A stretch of DNA of 64,000 nt, from positions 2,563,290-2,627,289 of the forward strand of contig NC_081147.1 of NCBI RefSeq assembly GCF_958295425.1, given 5' to 3'. The position numbers were made by a program, and so were the translations under genes. This DNA comes from Solea solea. Lineage: Eukaryota > Chordata > Actinopteri > Pleuronectiformes > Soleidae. The notes under the pieces are model-generated. The model was not told the origin of the DNA. It did not search any database and saw only the letters and a list, made by a program, of their open reading frames with translations. This document shows positions 1-14,335 of this stretch, piece after piece. Each line of letters opens with the position of its first letter. Within the stretch, counting starts at the first letter, position 1.

Positions 1-3848
<3,848 letters not shown>

Positions 3849-3960
3849 GATTATTAACGTTTAAATCGCAGTCAGAAGACAGTTTGCAGCAAGATACTGA
3901 GAATACGGCAGCAGAAGGTAGCACGCAGGAAACACTCAAACACGGAAGTGACAAGTGGAG
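3849..3960 (-). promoter_or_regulatory. SMU1 5' UTR and proximal promoter with ETS-type motif
   Basis: This segment lies directly upstream of the SMU1 ATG. CACGGAAGTGAC at 3941-3952 matches the ETS/GABP core (CCGGAAGT-type), common close to start sites of TATA-less housekeeping genes. No TATA box is visible in the minus-strand orientation. The exact transcription start is not determinable from sequence alone. Confidence 0.5.
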
Positions 3961-4372
3961 CCGAGGGTTTTCAGAATAAAAGTTTCGACCGTTAATGTAA
4001 AGGTGGATTATTATTTTATTAACATGAATAAACATTGTATGTCATACACTTTAAACAGAAATATTCAGGTTATCTTACCTGAATCACCATTTTATTTCCA
4101 AATATATTTCTCAAAGTGTAAACAAAAAAACATCTATAAATTAATATATACTGTGTGTGACTGATCTGTTCTTAATAAATTCAATAAAATATTTCTGGAA
4201 GAAATGACATGCAGTCTTGATTATTAGCTGGGATTGGGTATGTTGTTTCCCAGCTATTGTTTTTACTTTTATTGGAAATTAGAACCTTTCTGCTGTTTTC
4301 CTTCTGTAGGAAATTGAGTGAGTGGTCAAAGTTAGATCAAAGGTAAACAAGATAAAAGCAGCAGAAGCCACA

Positions 4373-4433
4373 GCATGACTCAGCATTCTCCACAGCATTT
4401 TCTGCAACTAAAATGCAAATGTTTTAATTTTTT
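4373..4433 (+). repeat. block X, copy 1 of 3
   Basis: CAGCATGACTCAGCATTCTC, then GCATTTTCTGC and AAAATGCAAATGTTTTA. Similar blocks occur at 5817-5880 and 6367-6420, in the same orientation. Confidence 0.5.
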
Positions 4434-4469
4434 TTTGATAGAGAGATTGATAGAATGCAGAACACAGTC

Positions 4470-4580
4470 AAATGTAGGTCAGTGTTTCCAAAACCTCAAA
4501 ATGAAAACGTCCTAAAACACTATTGTTATTTGGCCTCAAAACAAAGATAGCATACACATCACAGTAGAATCAAAGAAATA
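4470..4580 (+). repeat. dispersed repeat family A, internal fragment
   Basis: GTCAGTGTTTCCAAAACCTC, CAAAATGAAAACGTCCT and a following AAACAAAGATA block match the internal part I associate with family A. It is truncated where the next repeat begins. Confidence 0.45.
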
Positions 4581-4584
4581 AGAT

Positions 4585-4720
4585 AATAATATAAGATAGT
4601 ATTTCATTAGTCCCTCAATGGGGACATTTAAGCAGTTACAGCAGAAAAGACATGTCAAAAACATAATAAATAATAAACATGCAATTTAACATCTATGAAT
4701 ATACAATATATACAAATAAA
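4585..4720 (+). repeat. dispersed repeat tail (TCATTAGTCCCTCAATGGGG type)
   Basis: TTTCATTAGTCCCTCAATGG, then GGGACATTTAAGCAGTTACAGCAG, then an A-rich tail. Related tails occur near 21003, 23025 and 36420. This resembles the 3' end of a common fish non-LTR retrotransposon, but no coding part is attached. AT-rich unique-looking sequence follows to about 5040. Confidence 0.55.
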
Positions 4721-5039
4721 TAATGAAGATAATAAAATAGTATTTGCACTATAGACTATAGAATACCCAGAATATATAGGGCATAGTATACATATTTTTG
4801 CATATATTATACAGTATATATAAATATGATATACTGCATCAGTATGAATTCAAATCCGATTTAATGGATTTATCATGTATTTGACCTTTAGTTTTTATGA
4901 AGTTACAGCACAAACATTCCGTATTTGATGTGTGTAAAACATCATTTGTGATGATCTTTTCCTCTTCATGAGTATTTGAGGACATTTGCACAACCATCCC
5001 TGTTTGCTTTCATTGTAATTTCTTCCCAAAAACGGTCAA

Positions 5040-5330
5040 CAGGGGGAGCTCTGTGCACAGCCACAGCTTCAGAGGCCCTCCTGACTCCTTCCTCCTGCCA
5101 GTGAAGGTCTTTCAAGGTTATGTTGATGATGCTGGCGCTCAGAGCAGAAGCACTTCACTCTGCAGTCCCACGGCCCGGGTTTGATTGTTTTCCCCGCAAT
5201 CATGACATAATCCGACCAAAGAGCGTCCACACTGGAAAATTAATTTGGCACCAAGAAGACAGCAGACATTGGACTGAGTTGCCTTTTGGGGGGAGTGATG
5301 GCGAGGAGCGAGGAAGGAGGGAGGGGTGTG
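5040..5330. other. higher-complexity island, possible conserved non-coding element
   Basis: This stretch is GC-richer than its surroundings and free of the repeats found elsewhere. It carries TGATTGTTTTCCCCGCAATC at about 5182-5201 and GAAAATTAATTTGG near 5236. No convincing coding exon is visible. Regulatory function is inference from texture only. Confidence 0.2.
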
Positions 5331-5460
5331 TGTTCCCCCCCCCCAAACGCTGCCGTCATTGTGAATACATTAACACAAGAGCAGAAGACAACAGTGTGAT
5401 GATTCAGGCATGACAAAGCAGAAAAAACGAGTGAGGGAGACACCGTCGCGCGGGTAGAAT

Positions 5461-5611
5461 GACAGCGGCACAAAAGGCTGTAATGCAATCACTTCATCCT
5501 TTTCTGACAAAAACAAAGGGAGTTCTAATTTTTTACGTGGGGCGTATTTCAAAAGTCAGGCCCGTCTGTCGTAATTAGAACACATTACCAGCACAAAAGA
5601 AACTTTTCTCC
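5461..5611 (+). repeat. duplicated block Y, copy 1
   Basis: ACAGCGGCACAAAAGGCTG, TAATGCAATCACTT, GTCGTAATTAGAACACATTA and CCAGCACAAAAGAAACTTT appear here. Copy 2 at 6450-6579 has the same blocks in the same order. Confidence 0.6.
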
Positions 5612-5816
5612 AGGAAGGAAGCAGATACTTTGTTCGAGCTGACTCATGAACTGGGCTTTCATATCTGCTCACTGGTGAAATTATACACTATAGGAACCAC
5701 ATGGGGGTAATAATATTTTCATTTTTTTCTCCAAGTGGAACTTATTAGAGAGGGCAGATAACAGGTAGGTAGATTGGTCGTTTGCACACATATCAAAAGC
5801 AATGGCAAGAGTACTC

Positions 5817-5880
5817 GGCATGACTCAGCATTCCTAACTGCATTTTTCTGGGGAAATTGCACATGCACAGACACATGAAT
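5817..5880 (+). repeat. block X, copy 2 of 3
   Basis: CGGCATGACTCAGCATTCCT, then GCATTTTTCTGGGGAAATTG. Aligns with 4373-4433 and 6367-6420. Confidence 0.5.
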
Positions 5881-5960
5881 TGTGCTTTTTTATCTGCTTG
5901 TTATAAAATTATACACGATAGGATCATATGGTGTAACAATATAATACACACAAGTGCTAT

Positions 5961-6345
5961 TTGTAGTCGGAACTCGGAATGTCCAACGAGGAAACTCTGG
6001 GCAACCTCAACAAACCGGGCATAGGATTCCAAGATGGCTGCCGCTGTACAAGCACTGCTACTTTTGCCGCTAATTGCACTTCTGTTTTATTCGTTTCACA
6101 GTAAATCGGTCAAACACAAAGTTGTGTTAAATTTTTAACTGTGGACATGTTGCTATGCTGTTTGTGTGCGCAAAATACTGCGTAGAGGTTGTTATCTGGT
6201 ATTGCTAACAACAGCTAGCCCGGTATACGTTAGCGTCCATGTGTAGAGCTTTGTTTTTCGACTAGCATTGCTAACAATAGCTAGCCTGGGATATGTGTCC
6301 ATGTCTGTGTCACTCCCAGTTTGTACGTCCTAGTTCTGAAGTAAA
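5961..6345. mobile_element. putative non-autonomous inverted-repeat DNA element
   Basis: The left end (5961-5991) includes CGGAACTCGGAATGTCC. The reverse complement of the right end (6315-6345) includes CAGAACTAGGACGTAC. About two thirds of some 30 terminal bases align in inverted orientation. The interior contains a direct repeat (6201-6244 and 6267-6308, both beginning ATTGCTAACAA) and a YY1-like CCAAGATGGCTGCC at about 6027-6040. No transposase is encoded. Class is not assigned because I see no clear target-site duplication. Confidence 0.5.
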
Positions 6346-6366
6346 TGGAACACTGCCTAAGTAGTT

Positions 6367-6420
6367 AGCATGATCAGCATTTTCTGGGTAAATGCAAATG
6401 TTCTATTTTTTAAAATGTTC
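6367..6420 (+). repeat. block X, copy 3 of 3
   Basis: TAGCATGATCAGCATTTTCT, then GGGTAAATGCAAATGTTCT. Closest to copy 1 at 4373. Confidence 0.5.
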
Positions 6421-6449
6421 GTCCTTAAAATGCAGATTATTTTTTCAAA

Positions 6450-6579
6450 ACAGCGACACAAGAAGGTGTAACGCAATCACTGAAGAAAAAAACGAAACAA
6501 AGACAGTTTTAAATGTGAAGTATTAAAATCAGGGCCATTGTCATAATTAGCACACATTACCACCACAAAAGAAACTTTA
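6450..6579 (+). repeat. duplicated block Y, copy 2
   Basis: ACAGCGACACAAGAAGGTGT, ACGCAATCACT, GTCATAATTAGCACACATTA and CCACCACAAAAGAAACTTT match 5461-5611 in order and orientation. This copy is about 20 bp shorter. Confidence 0.6.
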
Positions 6580-6789
6580 TTTAGACATCTTGATGAAGTT
6601 TTGCCTCTGTATTCCGCTCACACACATCACAATATCACAATATTTTCAAACCCTGCCAACCGACTACAATTATGTGCTATTCACTGCCTCCTAATCACAG
6701 TTTTGTGGAGCACTCTGCAGATAAATCTACATTCCTGGCACAGTCTTCATAACACACAAATCTCTTGTGTTCTTGTGGCAACCATTTAA

Positions 6790-7030
6790 AATGCTGAAGT
6801 GGAATGACCACTTGGCCATGTGAAATGCACTCCGCTCTGACAGTAATTGCAAATCAAAGCATCACAGTGCAGCATTGGGAGTGTTTTAGATGAATGATTC
6901 AATAGACGACAAAATGGATGCGGAGGGAAACGTGGCGGCAAAGGGACCGGAGGGGCACCAGGGGATGTGTTCTCACAGGCCGGCACAGATCGCAGCTTCT
7001 GCTCTCCGGCAGCATAAAAAGGCCACTTTT
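6790..7030. other. higher-complexity island, possible regulatory DNA
   Basis: It contains GACAGTAATTGCAAATCAAA (about 6839-6858) and a GC-rich stretch (6915-7005), and ends in GCATAAAAAGG. No repeat match in the window and no recognisable exon. Purely textural evidence. Confidence 0.2.
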
Positions 7031-7599
7031 CTATTTAATCGTTCCATTTTAGATTCTAATCTAGAAGTTTCCTTTTGGAGAGAAAAAAAACAAACCCTCT
7101 CAGTATCAGTAACTCAAATTCAGTGCCTCTTTCTCTAATCTTGTGCTGCCTCTGTGTTGAGATCTGCGAGGTGTATTGACAGAGGGTTTTGTTAAAGGTG
7201 TCTCGAGCATAATTGGCAAAAATTTCAAGTCAAGATAAGAACAGGCTACACCTTATACTAAGTCTTTGTCATGTCTCGTCAGCAAAAAGGGATTACAGGT
7301 CCACAAAACAAGATGTTGTGTTTTTTTCTGAGATTTGGAGAGGATGCTTTTCAGCCATTCTCTGCACAACTCACAAAAGACTCTGTCATGCTAAATTTAG
7401 CGTGTATAGAGCTCTGGACGTCACGGGACTCGGTTTCTATGAACCATCATGTTGGCAGCCTAACATGCAGCACAGAAATGAATGGGACCGATGATGGATT
7501 CAACTCTAAATCCAATTTAAATCCATAGAGCTCGCTCAAAATATCGCACAATACTTGACAGACTCAATATATCTGATTCTTATAATGCTTTTTACGAGT

Positions 7600-7720
7600 T
7601 TGGAAACAGAGGGAGAGGACATAATTCCAGACCTGCAGTATCCTGACATCCTCATCTTCCTGATTATCTTCCCTTCATCTTACCTTAAAGAATCCCTCAG
7701 TGCCTTTACAAGCATGTTAA
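7600..7720 (+). pseudogene. fragment of a transposon-derived coding sequence (YPDI type)
   Basis: The plus-strand frame reads GEDIIPDLQYPDILIFL, followed by a Y-rich stretch. A second locus at 23170-23255 reads GEDIIPELQYSDIVNF in the same frame. Two diverged copies sharing an open-frame peptide suggest remnants of a repeated transposase-like gene whose domain usually continues with an LKAYKSLEAY-type motif. That continuation is lost here. Family assignment is from memory. Confidence 0.4.
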
Positions 7721-7724
7721 AGTC

Positions 7725-8000
7725 TAATTTTAGTTGGACTAAAACAGTAATTCAGTTTTCCTAATGTAAGGCAAACTTGTTAGTCTGACTAAAAACAAAC
7801 TAGTCTTAGTCGGACTAACATACCTGGATAATGTGATTCATAGTCCGATTACTCTTGCATGTATACGCTTAGTAAAGGTCAACAGGAAACTGATTCAATA
7901 CCCACGAGCTTAGATAGAGATACAGCGTCACCTACGGAGGGCGGAGTCAGACAAGTTGTCCGATTGCCTGTCTTAGTCTGACTATGGCCTTAGCTTGATT
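7725..8000. mobile_element. putative MITE with TTAGTCNGACTAA motifs
   Basis: TTAGTTGGACTAAA (left), TTAGTCTGACTAA, CTTAGTCGGACTAACA, CATAGTCCGATTA and GTCTTAGTCTGACTA (right) form an inverted arrangement around a 200-bp core with a GC-rich centre (GGAGGGCGGAGTCAGAC). No coding capacity. Resembles small fish DNA elements; boundaries are approximate. Confidence 0.45.
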
Positions 8001-8353
8001 AAAGCTTGAATTAAAAATGTCTACCTATCATGACCTACTAGTCAATTTAGATAGCATATTATAACATTTTTAACAGTTTTTATTGCCATTTCTCAACTGA
8101 GAAATAATTTTGAACAGGTGAATCCGCCTCTTCCAAGAAATAAATTACAACTCTGATTCAAAACAGCTCGATGAAACTACTGCATCTGGTTGTTGATGTC
8201 ACTTTCAGAGCTTTGCCCATGAGTGTAACTGGCGGCCGAAACACAACGAACACAAGTCCATTAATTTGAGAAGCAGCTCACAGTTTCTTGCTAATGGCTG
8301 ATTTCTGCATCAGTCAACCAGCCAGCCCTCAAGTGACGAGTGTGGGTGGAAGA

Positions 8354-8354
8354 G

Positions 8355-8386
<32 letters not shown>

Positions 8387-8434
8387 TATTGGTTCTTGTG
8401 ATGTTGTTGCTGCTGCTGGTGGTGGTGGTGGTAG
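8354..8434. repeat. (GT)n, (TGC)n and (TGG)n simple repeats
   Basis: About 13 GT units at 8355-8379 with a GAGAGA tail, then TGC and TGG triplets to 8434. Confidence 0.9.
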
Positions 8435-9770
8435 TAAGGCAGTAAATCTTGATGGATTTGCCCCTGAAGGCTGTTTACTTCTTGGGTACGAGCCTCCAAT
8501 CCAGTCGGCACGTCTATTATTCTGAACGGATGCGTTAGAAAGCAAAAAGGGGACTCATTGACAAGTCCATATTGATGTCCTCAACCATCTTGACTCAAAC
8601 ACGGGGAATAAGCGCCAACACTGTAGCTGAAGAACTACAGTCAGTTTGCTGAAGAGGAGGCAAACAATCCCATACAAAGACACAGAATCGGGTGCTATCG
8701 TGCCGGAGTGGCTGGCGGCGCTGCTCGATGAATCACTGGTCACTGAGGTGATGAAGCGCTGAGCTGGAAATGGGATTGTGCCTGTAAGGCGGTGCACACG
8801 TGCAAACTGATATATGCTCCGTCTCTAAGCTGCCTGAATAAAAGTGATATACACTGCAGATCATGCTTCTGCTGGTGACAATGCAAATGGAAGCGATGAC
8901 TTCCCCCCCGCATGAGTCTACTACTTCTCCTGGGGTAGAAAGAAAAACACAAAGTGCTGACATGGTGGATGTTTTGAATAGGGTAAGCTCTTTTTTTCCC
9001 CCCCGTCTTACTTACTGGTCTATCTCTGCTTGTTCCAGCGCCTGCACTCATGTTCGTCTGACATCAACAACTCTGAGGCATCTTCTTTTTGTCAGCTTTC
9101 TGAAAAGAACATTCTCTGGAGGGCTTCATAGACATTCAGGCCACGCACCAGAGTCTTTCCAGCTGGAGGAGACGGCGGCGGGGGAGTGAAAAAGCAGCTT
9201 TTGGGCACTTTAGTTTTTTAAGATTCACAATCAGGTGCGAGGTGGGAAATATCGACCAATGCTTAGTGGTAGACGACGCAATAAAAGCCAGCGTACCGGT
9301 GAGAAGCTTCAGGCATTAAAAGTCAAAGAGGCATGGGAAATTAAAGCGAGAAAACTGCAAAAGTTTCTTTCGAGACCTCTTTTGAGCAGGCTGCTGAAAC
9401 TCTTATCAGGCTCGCTATGCTTTTAATGAACATATGACAGAAAAACTGAGTATGTCTCAAGGAAAGAGTTTAAACTTGTTGCAAACGGTGACAGTGGGAG
9501 ATAAAAATCTGCCATAATTCTAATCTGGCAATGATAACCAGCACTCTGTGGCCTCGTAGTATCAGTGAGAAATATTTGTGAGGAAATGTGCACGTTCAAG
9601 TCATTTTATCCATTTTCCAAAGCAGTAGAATAGTTCAGTTTGGTACGTTAAGGTAACTATTCTATTAGGAATAGTGCCAGAATTACCGGCCCCAACCATT
9701 TTTTTTTTTTTACCAGAATAAAATGGTACAGACAGTCAGACCCGGTCCACAATAAAACCATGGCACAAAC
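8435..9770. other. no gene recognised
   Basis: Mixed-composition sequence with a poly-T run near 9699-9710. The overlapping short reading frames show no domain, no conserved peptide and no consistent splice pattern. Confidence 0.5.
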
Positions 9771-9774
9771 ACAA

Positions 9775-9856
9775 GGTAGCGTGGCCGAGCGGTCTAAGGC
9801 GCTGGATTAAGGCTCCAGTCTCTTCGGAGGCGTGGGTTCGAATCCCACCGCTGCCA
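9775..9856 (+). tRNA. trnL-AAG: tRNA-Leu (anticodon AAG)
   Basis: This 82-nt gene folds as a class II tRNA. The acceptor stem GGTAGCG pairs with CGCTGCC (one G-T pair) and A is the discriminator. The anticodon stem CTGGA/TCCAG encloses TTAAGGC with AAG at 9809-9811, followed by a long variable arm typical of Leu. The A box (TGGCCGAGCGG) and B box (GGTTCGAATCC, 9835-9845) are intact. No intron and no encoded CCA. It agrees with canonical vertebrate tRNA-Leu-AAG over its length. It stands alone, and no run of four or more T follows within several hundred bases, so termination is unusual. Confidence 0.97.
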
Positions 9857-10197
9857 AACACTTTGCCTTTGCTCGTGTGTAGTATTTATAGAGCTCCAGT
9901 GTCACATACTTCGGGTTCTATGAAGTACAGTCAAGAATAAACACAGCTGTTGCTGGATTCAACCGGAAAGTTCACTGAGCACTTAAATTTCACGGAGCAG
10001 GATTGAAACTGAAACTCTGGGGAACTCTGACTGCTTCGACATCATTTATGGTGACACCATGTTGCCTGATTTACAGTATGTGTTGTCCAGTATTTACGTC
10101 TACCGCGGGGAACAACGTCGTTTCCTGCCAGAGGACGTTATCTTGGTTGTGTGACATCAGGTAGTGGAGCTTTATAAGACAATATCCTGCATGTTTG

Positions 10198-10440
10198 TGG
10201 CAACCCGTGGATAAGTGGAAAGGAATTGGAGCGTCACCAGTTCAAGGACTGGGGTGTCCCCCAAGCAAGGTACCCAACCACCATTGGTCATTGCTGCAGA
10301 TGAGTGCTGCCACTGCTCCTGTGCCCAGTCTGCGTGTTCACAGCTGGTGTGTTAAAAGGATGGGTTAAATTCAGAGGTCACAATCACAATCACTAACTGC
10401 TGTGCAAATAAATCTAATTCCAGTCATTTGACCCGTGAGT
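10198..10440 (+). mobile_element. tRNA-derived SINE, diverged
   Basis: An A-box-like CCGTGGATAAGTGG and a degraded B box (CCAGTTCAAGGACTGG) are followed by AAGCAAGGTACCCAACC and a body ending AGGATGGGTTAAATTCAGAGG. The order matches the SINE at 29241-29445. It lies 340 bp downstream of the true tRNA gene but is not homologous to it outside the promoter boxes. Confidence 0.7.
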
Positions 10441-10899
10441 GACTGCTGATTAAACACATTCCCACTGGTTTAAAAAAAAAAACACCCAAATTAACCTGTT
10501 TGAACAGATCAAAAGAACCTATTTAAACCTGGCTATCAGCTGTTTTGACAAGTGGGAATGGGGTTATAACTCCTAATTGGCGGGGAGATGGTCGTCGATG
10601 GACCACTTCATTATGTGCTGAGTCAGAAAATGATTGAGCGGAGGCTTTCATGTGGAAAAAGGAGAAGAGTGCGAGTCCATTAGGGTTGTGATTAAAGGCT
10701 TTGGTGTGTTTTTCAAAATATAAATTGTTAATTGCTGCTCTGCCAAATTACAAACCGTCTACACAACTGCATGCTTGGCACGGAGACAGTCAGGTCTTGA
10801 AAGCACTGTCCAAGCTTGGACACAGCAGACCCACAGCGGGTGGAAGACGGATCCCTCCAGTCTTAAGAATTCACCTGACAACCTAATCTTTCGAGGACC

Positions 10900-11290
10900 C
10901 TGTTCCCTAAATGACACGGTAAAGCCCCTCAAAGTTGTGGAGCCCAATTAAATGGTAATTGTCTTCTGAACGCTATCGTAGGAAGATCTGGCAGGTTGAA
11001 ATGAGGCTATTATGGAAAAACCCAACCGACAGACAGAAAGGGCGCTTTTTGCATTTAATTATTGTGGTCATTTTCTTAGTAACTGGCTAATAATTTATAC
11101 AGCAGATATTTTGTTCCCTCTCTGCTCACTTTTACTGGAGCAATTGCCTCGTTTGTAACCTGGCTTGACCGAGCATTTGTACGCTGCTCACGTTCCTCCC
11201 AGAGAGTTATTGATTCCCCAAGTCTCACTCATTGGCATGCACAGGCACGATAATAAGTAAATCCATCTTCTGTCTGTCCCTGCTGAAGGG
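10900..11290. other. higher-complexity island, possible conserved non-coding element
   Basis: Homeodomain-like sites are dense: CCCAATTAAATGGTAATTG (about 10943-10961), GCATTTAATTATTG (about 11050) and GGCTAATAATTTATAC (about 11085). No repeats and no coding evidence. Function is inferred from texture only. Confidence 0.25.
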
Positions 11291-13234
11291 AAAGTGCTCC
11301 AGAGGGAGGGAGGGAGACATATGGAGGCCCAATTTTGGTTCTTTTGTCTTCTGTTAATGATTACCTTTGTTTTGTTCTCTGCCGTGCAGTCCCAACACAC
11401 CGCACTGAGCTGCAGTGAGGTGCGAGGGGACTGGGAAACATTCGGGATGTTCACTGGCACAGAGAATGCAATAATAGAATAAATTCATCCATGGTGGTTT
11501 AATTATTGTGTGCTGTTGGAGTGGAACAAAGCCATCTGATGGGATATTATCACTCAAACAATGACATAAGCACTCTTCATGAGACAAGTACAATCGCAAC
11601 AAAGCTGCAGTGGTGAATGTTTCATACTCAGTTCCTCTTAAACATTAGCAAGTCCAAAATAAAGACACTTTTAAAGCTCCTTCGTGTCACATTTAGGAAG
11701 CTTTAGTGGCAGAAATGGAATATACTACCCGGTATGTTTCTGGGTATTTGCTGTAAAATGAAAATTGTTTGGTTTTTGTGAGCTTATATGAATGTTAGGC
11801 AAATGTCATCATGGTTCATACGTTTCCTGACTCTGAATGAAGTATTTTCTATTAAAGATAAGCAGGCGACCGGTTTGTGTGAGGTTTAAATTTGGTCCCA
11901 TAGCACCTGGTGGACCAGTTGCTTGCCATTTTTCCGCTCTTAAAGGTCTCATTTTTATGTGTGCCTATTTATTTTTGTGTAAAATAAACTTGTCTTGCCC
12001 TACAATTTATTTCTCAACCGTCACTTTGAAGCTTCAATTTAATATTTTGACCAGTGCCATGTGGTTTTTACCATGTGGGTGGACAGGCCTATAGCTTGTC
12101 CACTGCATGTGTCCACCTCATGTACCATTTTTACTGTCCATTTGACTGCAAATAGGACCATAACTTATAATATGGACATCATGCCCTTTTACAGAAGAGC
12201 TGAAACTAGTGATTGAGACCAGGAGACGTTCAGAAGACATTCAAAGAGATCGGATTCAGGACCAAGACAGCTGTTTATTCATTATTTTATCAACATACTC
12301 TGTGCTGTAATGTGCATAGAAATATGTTAAAATTTAAGCTGGTAGTCCTTGCAATCCGCGTGTGTGGGTGGTGAACGCTGCTGCTGCTGCTAACTTAGGA
12401 AATTGGATGAGGAACATGGAATTTCTTCCTCATCTCCTTGATCCGGGTTGCCATGGAAACTTGGGTAGGGAATTGTATTTGCCTTTGATCTGTATATGGC
12501 AGATTGTGCAAAAAAAACCTAAAATAACCTGACCCTAATAACAACTTTAAAACCAAAAAGTTGTCTATTCTAGCTTTAAAATCAATATAGCTTTCTTTCC
12601 CTCCTGACTTTCTTCATTCTTTTTTTTTTTTGGGATCATATTAACATGTCAACTGTCCACTTAGCCCCCGAGACCCGTGTGGTTTTTGATCCAAAACCCT
12701 CGACATTTCATCCGCTGCTGATTGAGGTTATTTCTCGCCACCTCACAGCAAGGATGTGGTTTTCCGAGCTGAAATAATGGTCGATGAAGTGTCAGTGTGC
12801 CCCATGGCAGTTGACACCTACAGAGACAGGAGTCCGTGTGCACCCGGCTCCTTTGTGAAAAAAAAAAGAACTTGAGTGCAGAAATGGAAGAGGAAATCTC
12901 AAATGTCAGTGGCTTGCATGTCATGTGTCCTATAGCACCGCTCAGTGTTATATTACTCTTTCTCTGTGGCATTTTGCCTCCACAGGAAAGAGTCAGAGAG
13001 TGTCACGACTCAATGAAAGTATAAGGAGAAAAACCCATTTGCAAAGGTCACCGCCTGATAATGACAGCAAGAATGCTTTTTCCCCATTTGCAATTCAAAT
13101 TCTTGATGTATGATAATTAGTCTGTCAATGTTTAATGACATGCAAGTTTTATTTTTAACATTAGAAAATGAGGTTTCTTTGTATTTTTGTGGTAACAATA
13201 AAAAAAGGAGAAGCCAATCTCAGCTGTCAGAGAG
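11291..13234. other. no gene recognised
   Basis: Short overlapping frames on both strands carry no recognisable domain. A poly-T run occurs near 12620-12631. The text around 11660-11740 resembles generic fish repeat debris but has no second copy good enough to define it. Confidence 0.45.
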
Positions 13235-13370
13235 AGAAAAGGCAGGGTACACACTGGACACATCTCCTGTCCATCGCAGAGACAGACAATGTACAGAGAC
13301 ACACAACAATGCACTGTCAAATTCACACCTGCAGTCAACTAAAAGTGTCCAAATGACCTAATCCCCAGTA
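13235..13370 (+). repeat. dispersed repeat family B, fragment
   Basis: GGCAGGGTACACACTGGACA, CATCTCCTGTCCATCGCAGA and ATTCACACCTGCAGTCAACT match the middle of the copies at 16000-16365 and 16625-16880. Confidence 0.65.
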
Positions 13371-13439
13371 TTGCATGTTTACAGACGGTTTTTCTCATTC
13401 TGTAGTGTCTTTATCCAAATCATTTGGACTAACACAACA

Positions 13440-14335
13440 ATGAGACAAGGATTACAGAGTCTTGCTAAGAGCCTAGCTGCTAGTTGCTAAGAATATAGCT
13501 CCTATTTGCTAAAAACCTATGAGCAACTCAGGCTTTTGATGTAATATAATATCTTAATTAAATAACAGTTTAGACACATGTCAAGTTCAGTTTTGTAATA
13601 ATTTGGACTTGTGAAGTGGTATTAAGGCAATAAGACAACGATTAAACATCAGATTTCTCTAAGAAGCTAGCTGCTAAGAAGCTAATACTCTAGCTGCTAC
13701 TTGCTAAGAAGCTTTAGCTGCTTGCCGGCTTCTCAGGCTTTTGAGGTTATAATATCTCAGTAGTAGCAACACGGCAATAAGATAAAAAATGTACTTTAAG
13801 TCTTTCTAAGAAGCTAGTTGCTAGTTGGTAAGAAGCTACGTGGTAGTTGTTCATGAACAATTGAAGCGTTTTTTAATTTTCATCATTTTTAATAAGCAAA
13901 TCATGTAAGATATTAAACATTAAGTCTTGGCAACAACCTAGCTGCTAGTAGCTAGGTTCTAGCTGCTACATCAGTTTTCTCATTTTCATTATGCTTTAAA
14001 TGCTAAAGCAAAACGCGATAGTAGGATAAATTATTAAACATTTAGTCTCGGCAAGAACCTAGCTGCTATTTGCTAACAAGCTAGCTGTTAGTTGCTAATG
14101 AGAAACTCAAGCTTTTAAGACAACAATTTTCTACTTTTCATAAAGTTTTAAGTGCTTAAGCAAAACAGTAAGACAGTAAGATGGTTAAGTATTGGTAAAA
14201 AAAACTAGCTGTTGCTAAAAAGCTAGCTGCTAACTGAAACTGATTCCTCATTTTCATAATGTTTTAAATGCTTAAGCAAAACACGACAGTAAGATAAAAT
14301 ATTAAATACTAAGTATTGTCGAAAAAAAGATAGTA
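13440..14335. repeat. degenerate tandem repeat, 120-190 bp unit, rich in GCTAGCTGCTAG
   Basis: About six or seven units each carry a block like AAGAACCTAGCTGCTAGTTG, then a TTTTCATAATGTTTTAAATG-like block, then AAGCAAAACACGACAGTAAG and ATTAAACATTAAGTCT. The final block recurs near 13645, 13915, 14035 and 14310. Units differ by many substitutions and indels, so the array is old. Both strands have frequent stops. Confidence 0.75.

Noticed and set aside
6031..6140. Short frame starting MAAAVQALLLLP, like a signal peptide, with a YY1-like start context
   Set aside because: Only about 34 codons and inside the putative inverted-repeat element at 5961-6345; no continuing exon.
8740..9189. Opposing 103- and 108-codon frames
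   Set aside because: Mutually overlapping shadows in mixed-composition DNA with no domain or splice evidence.
10198..10440. Second tRNA gene
   Set aside because: Only the Pol III boxes are tRNA-like. The fold is broken and the body and tail match a SINE at 29241.
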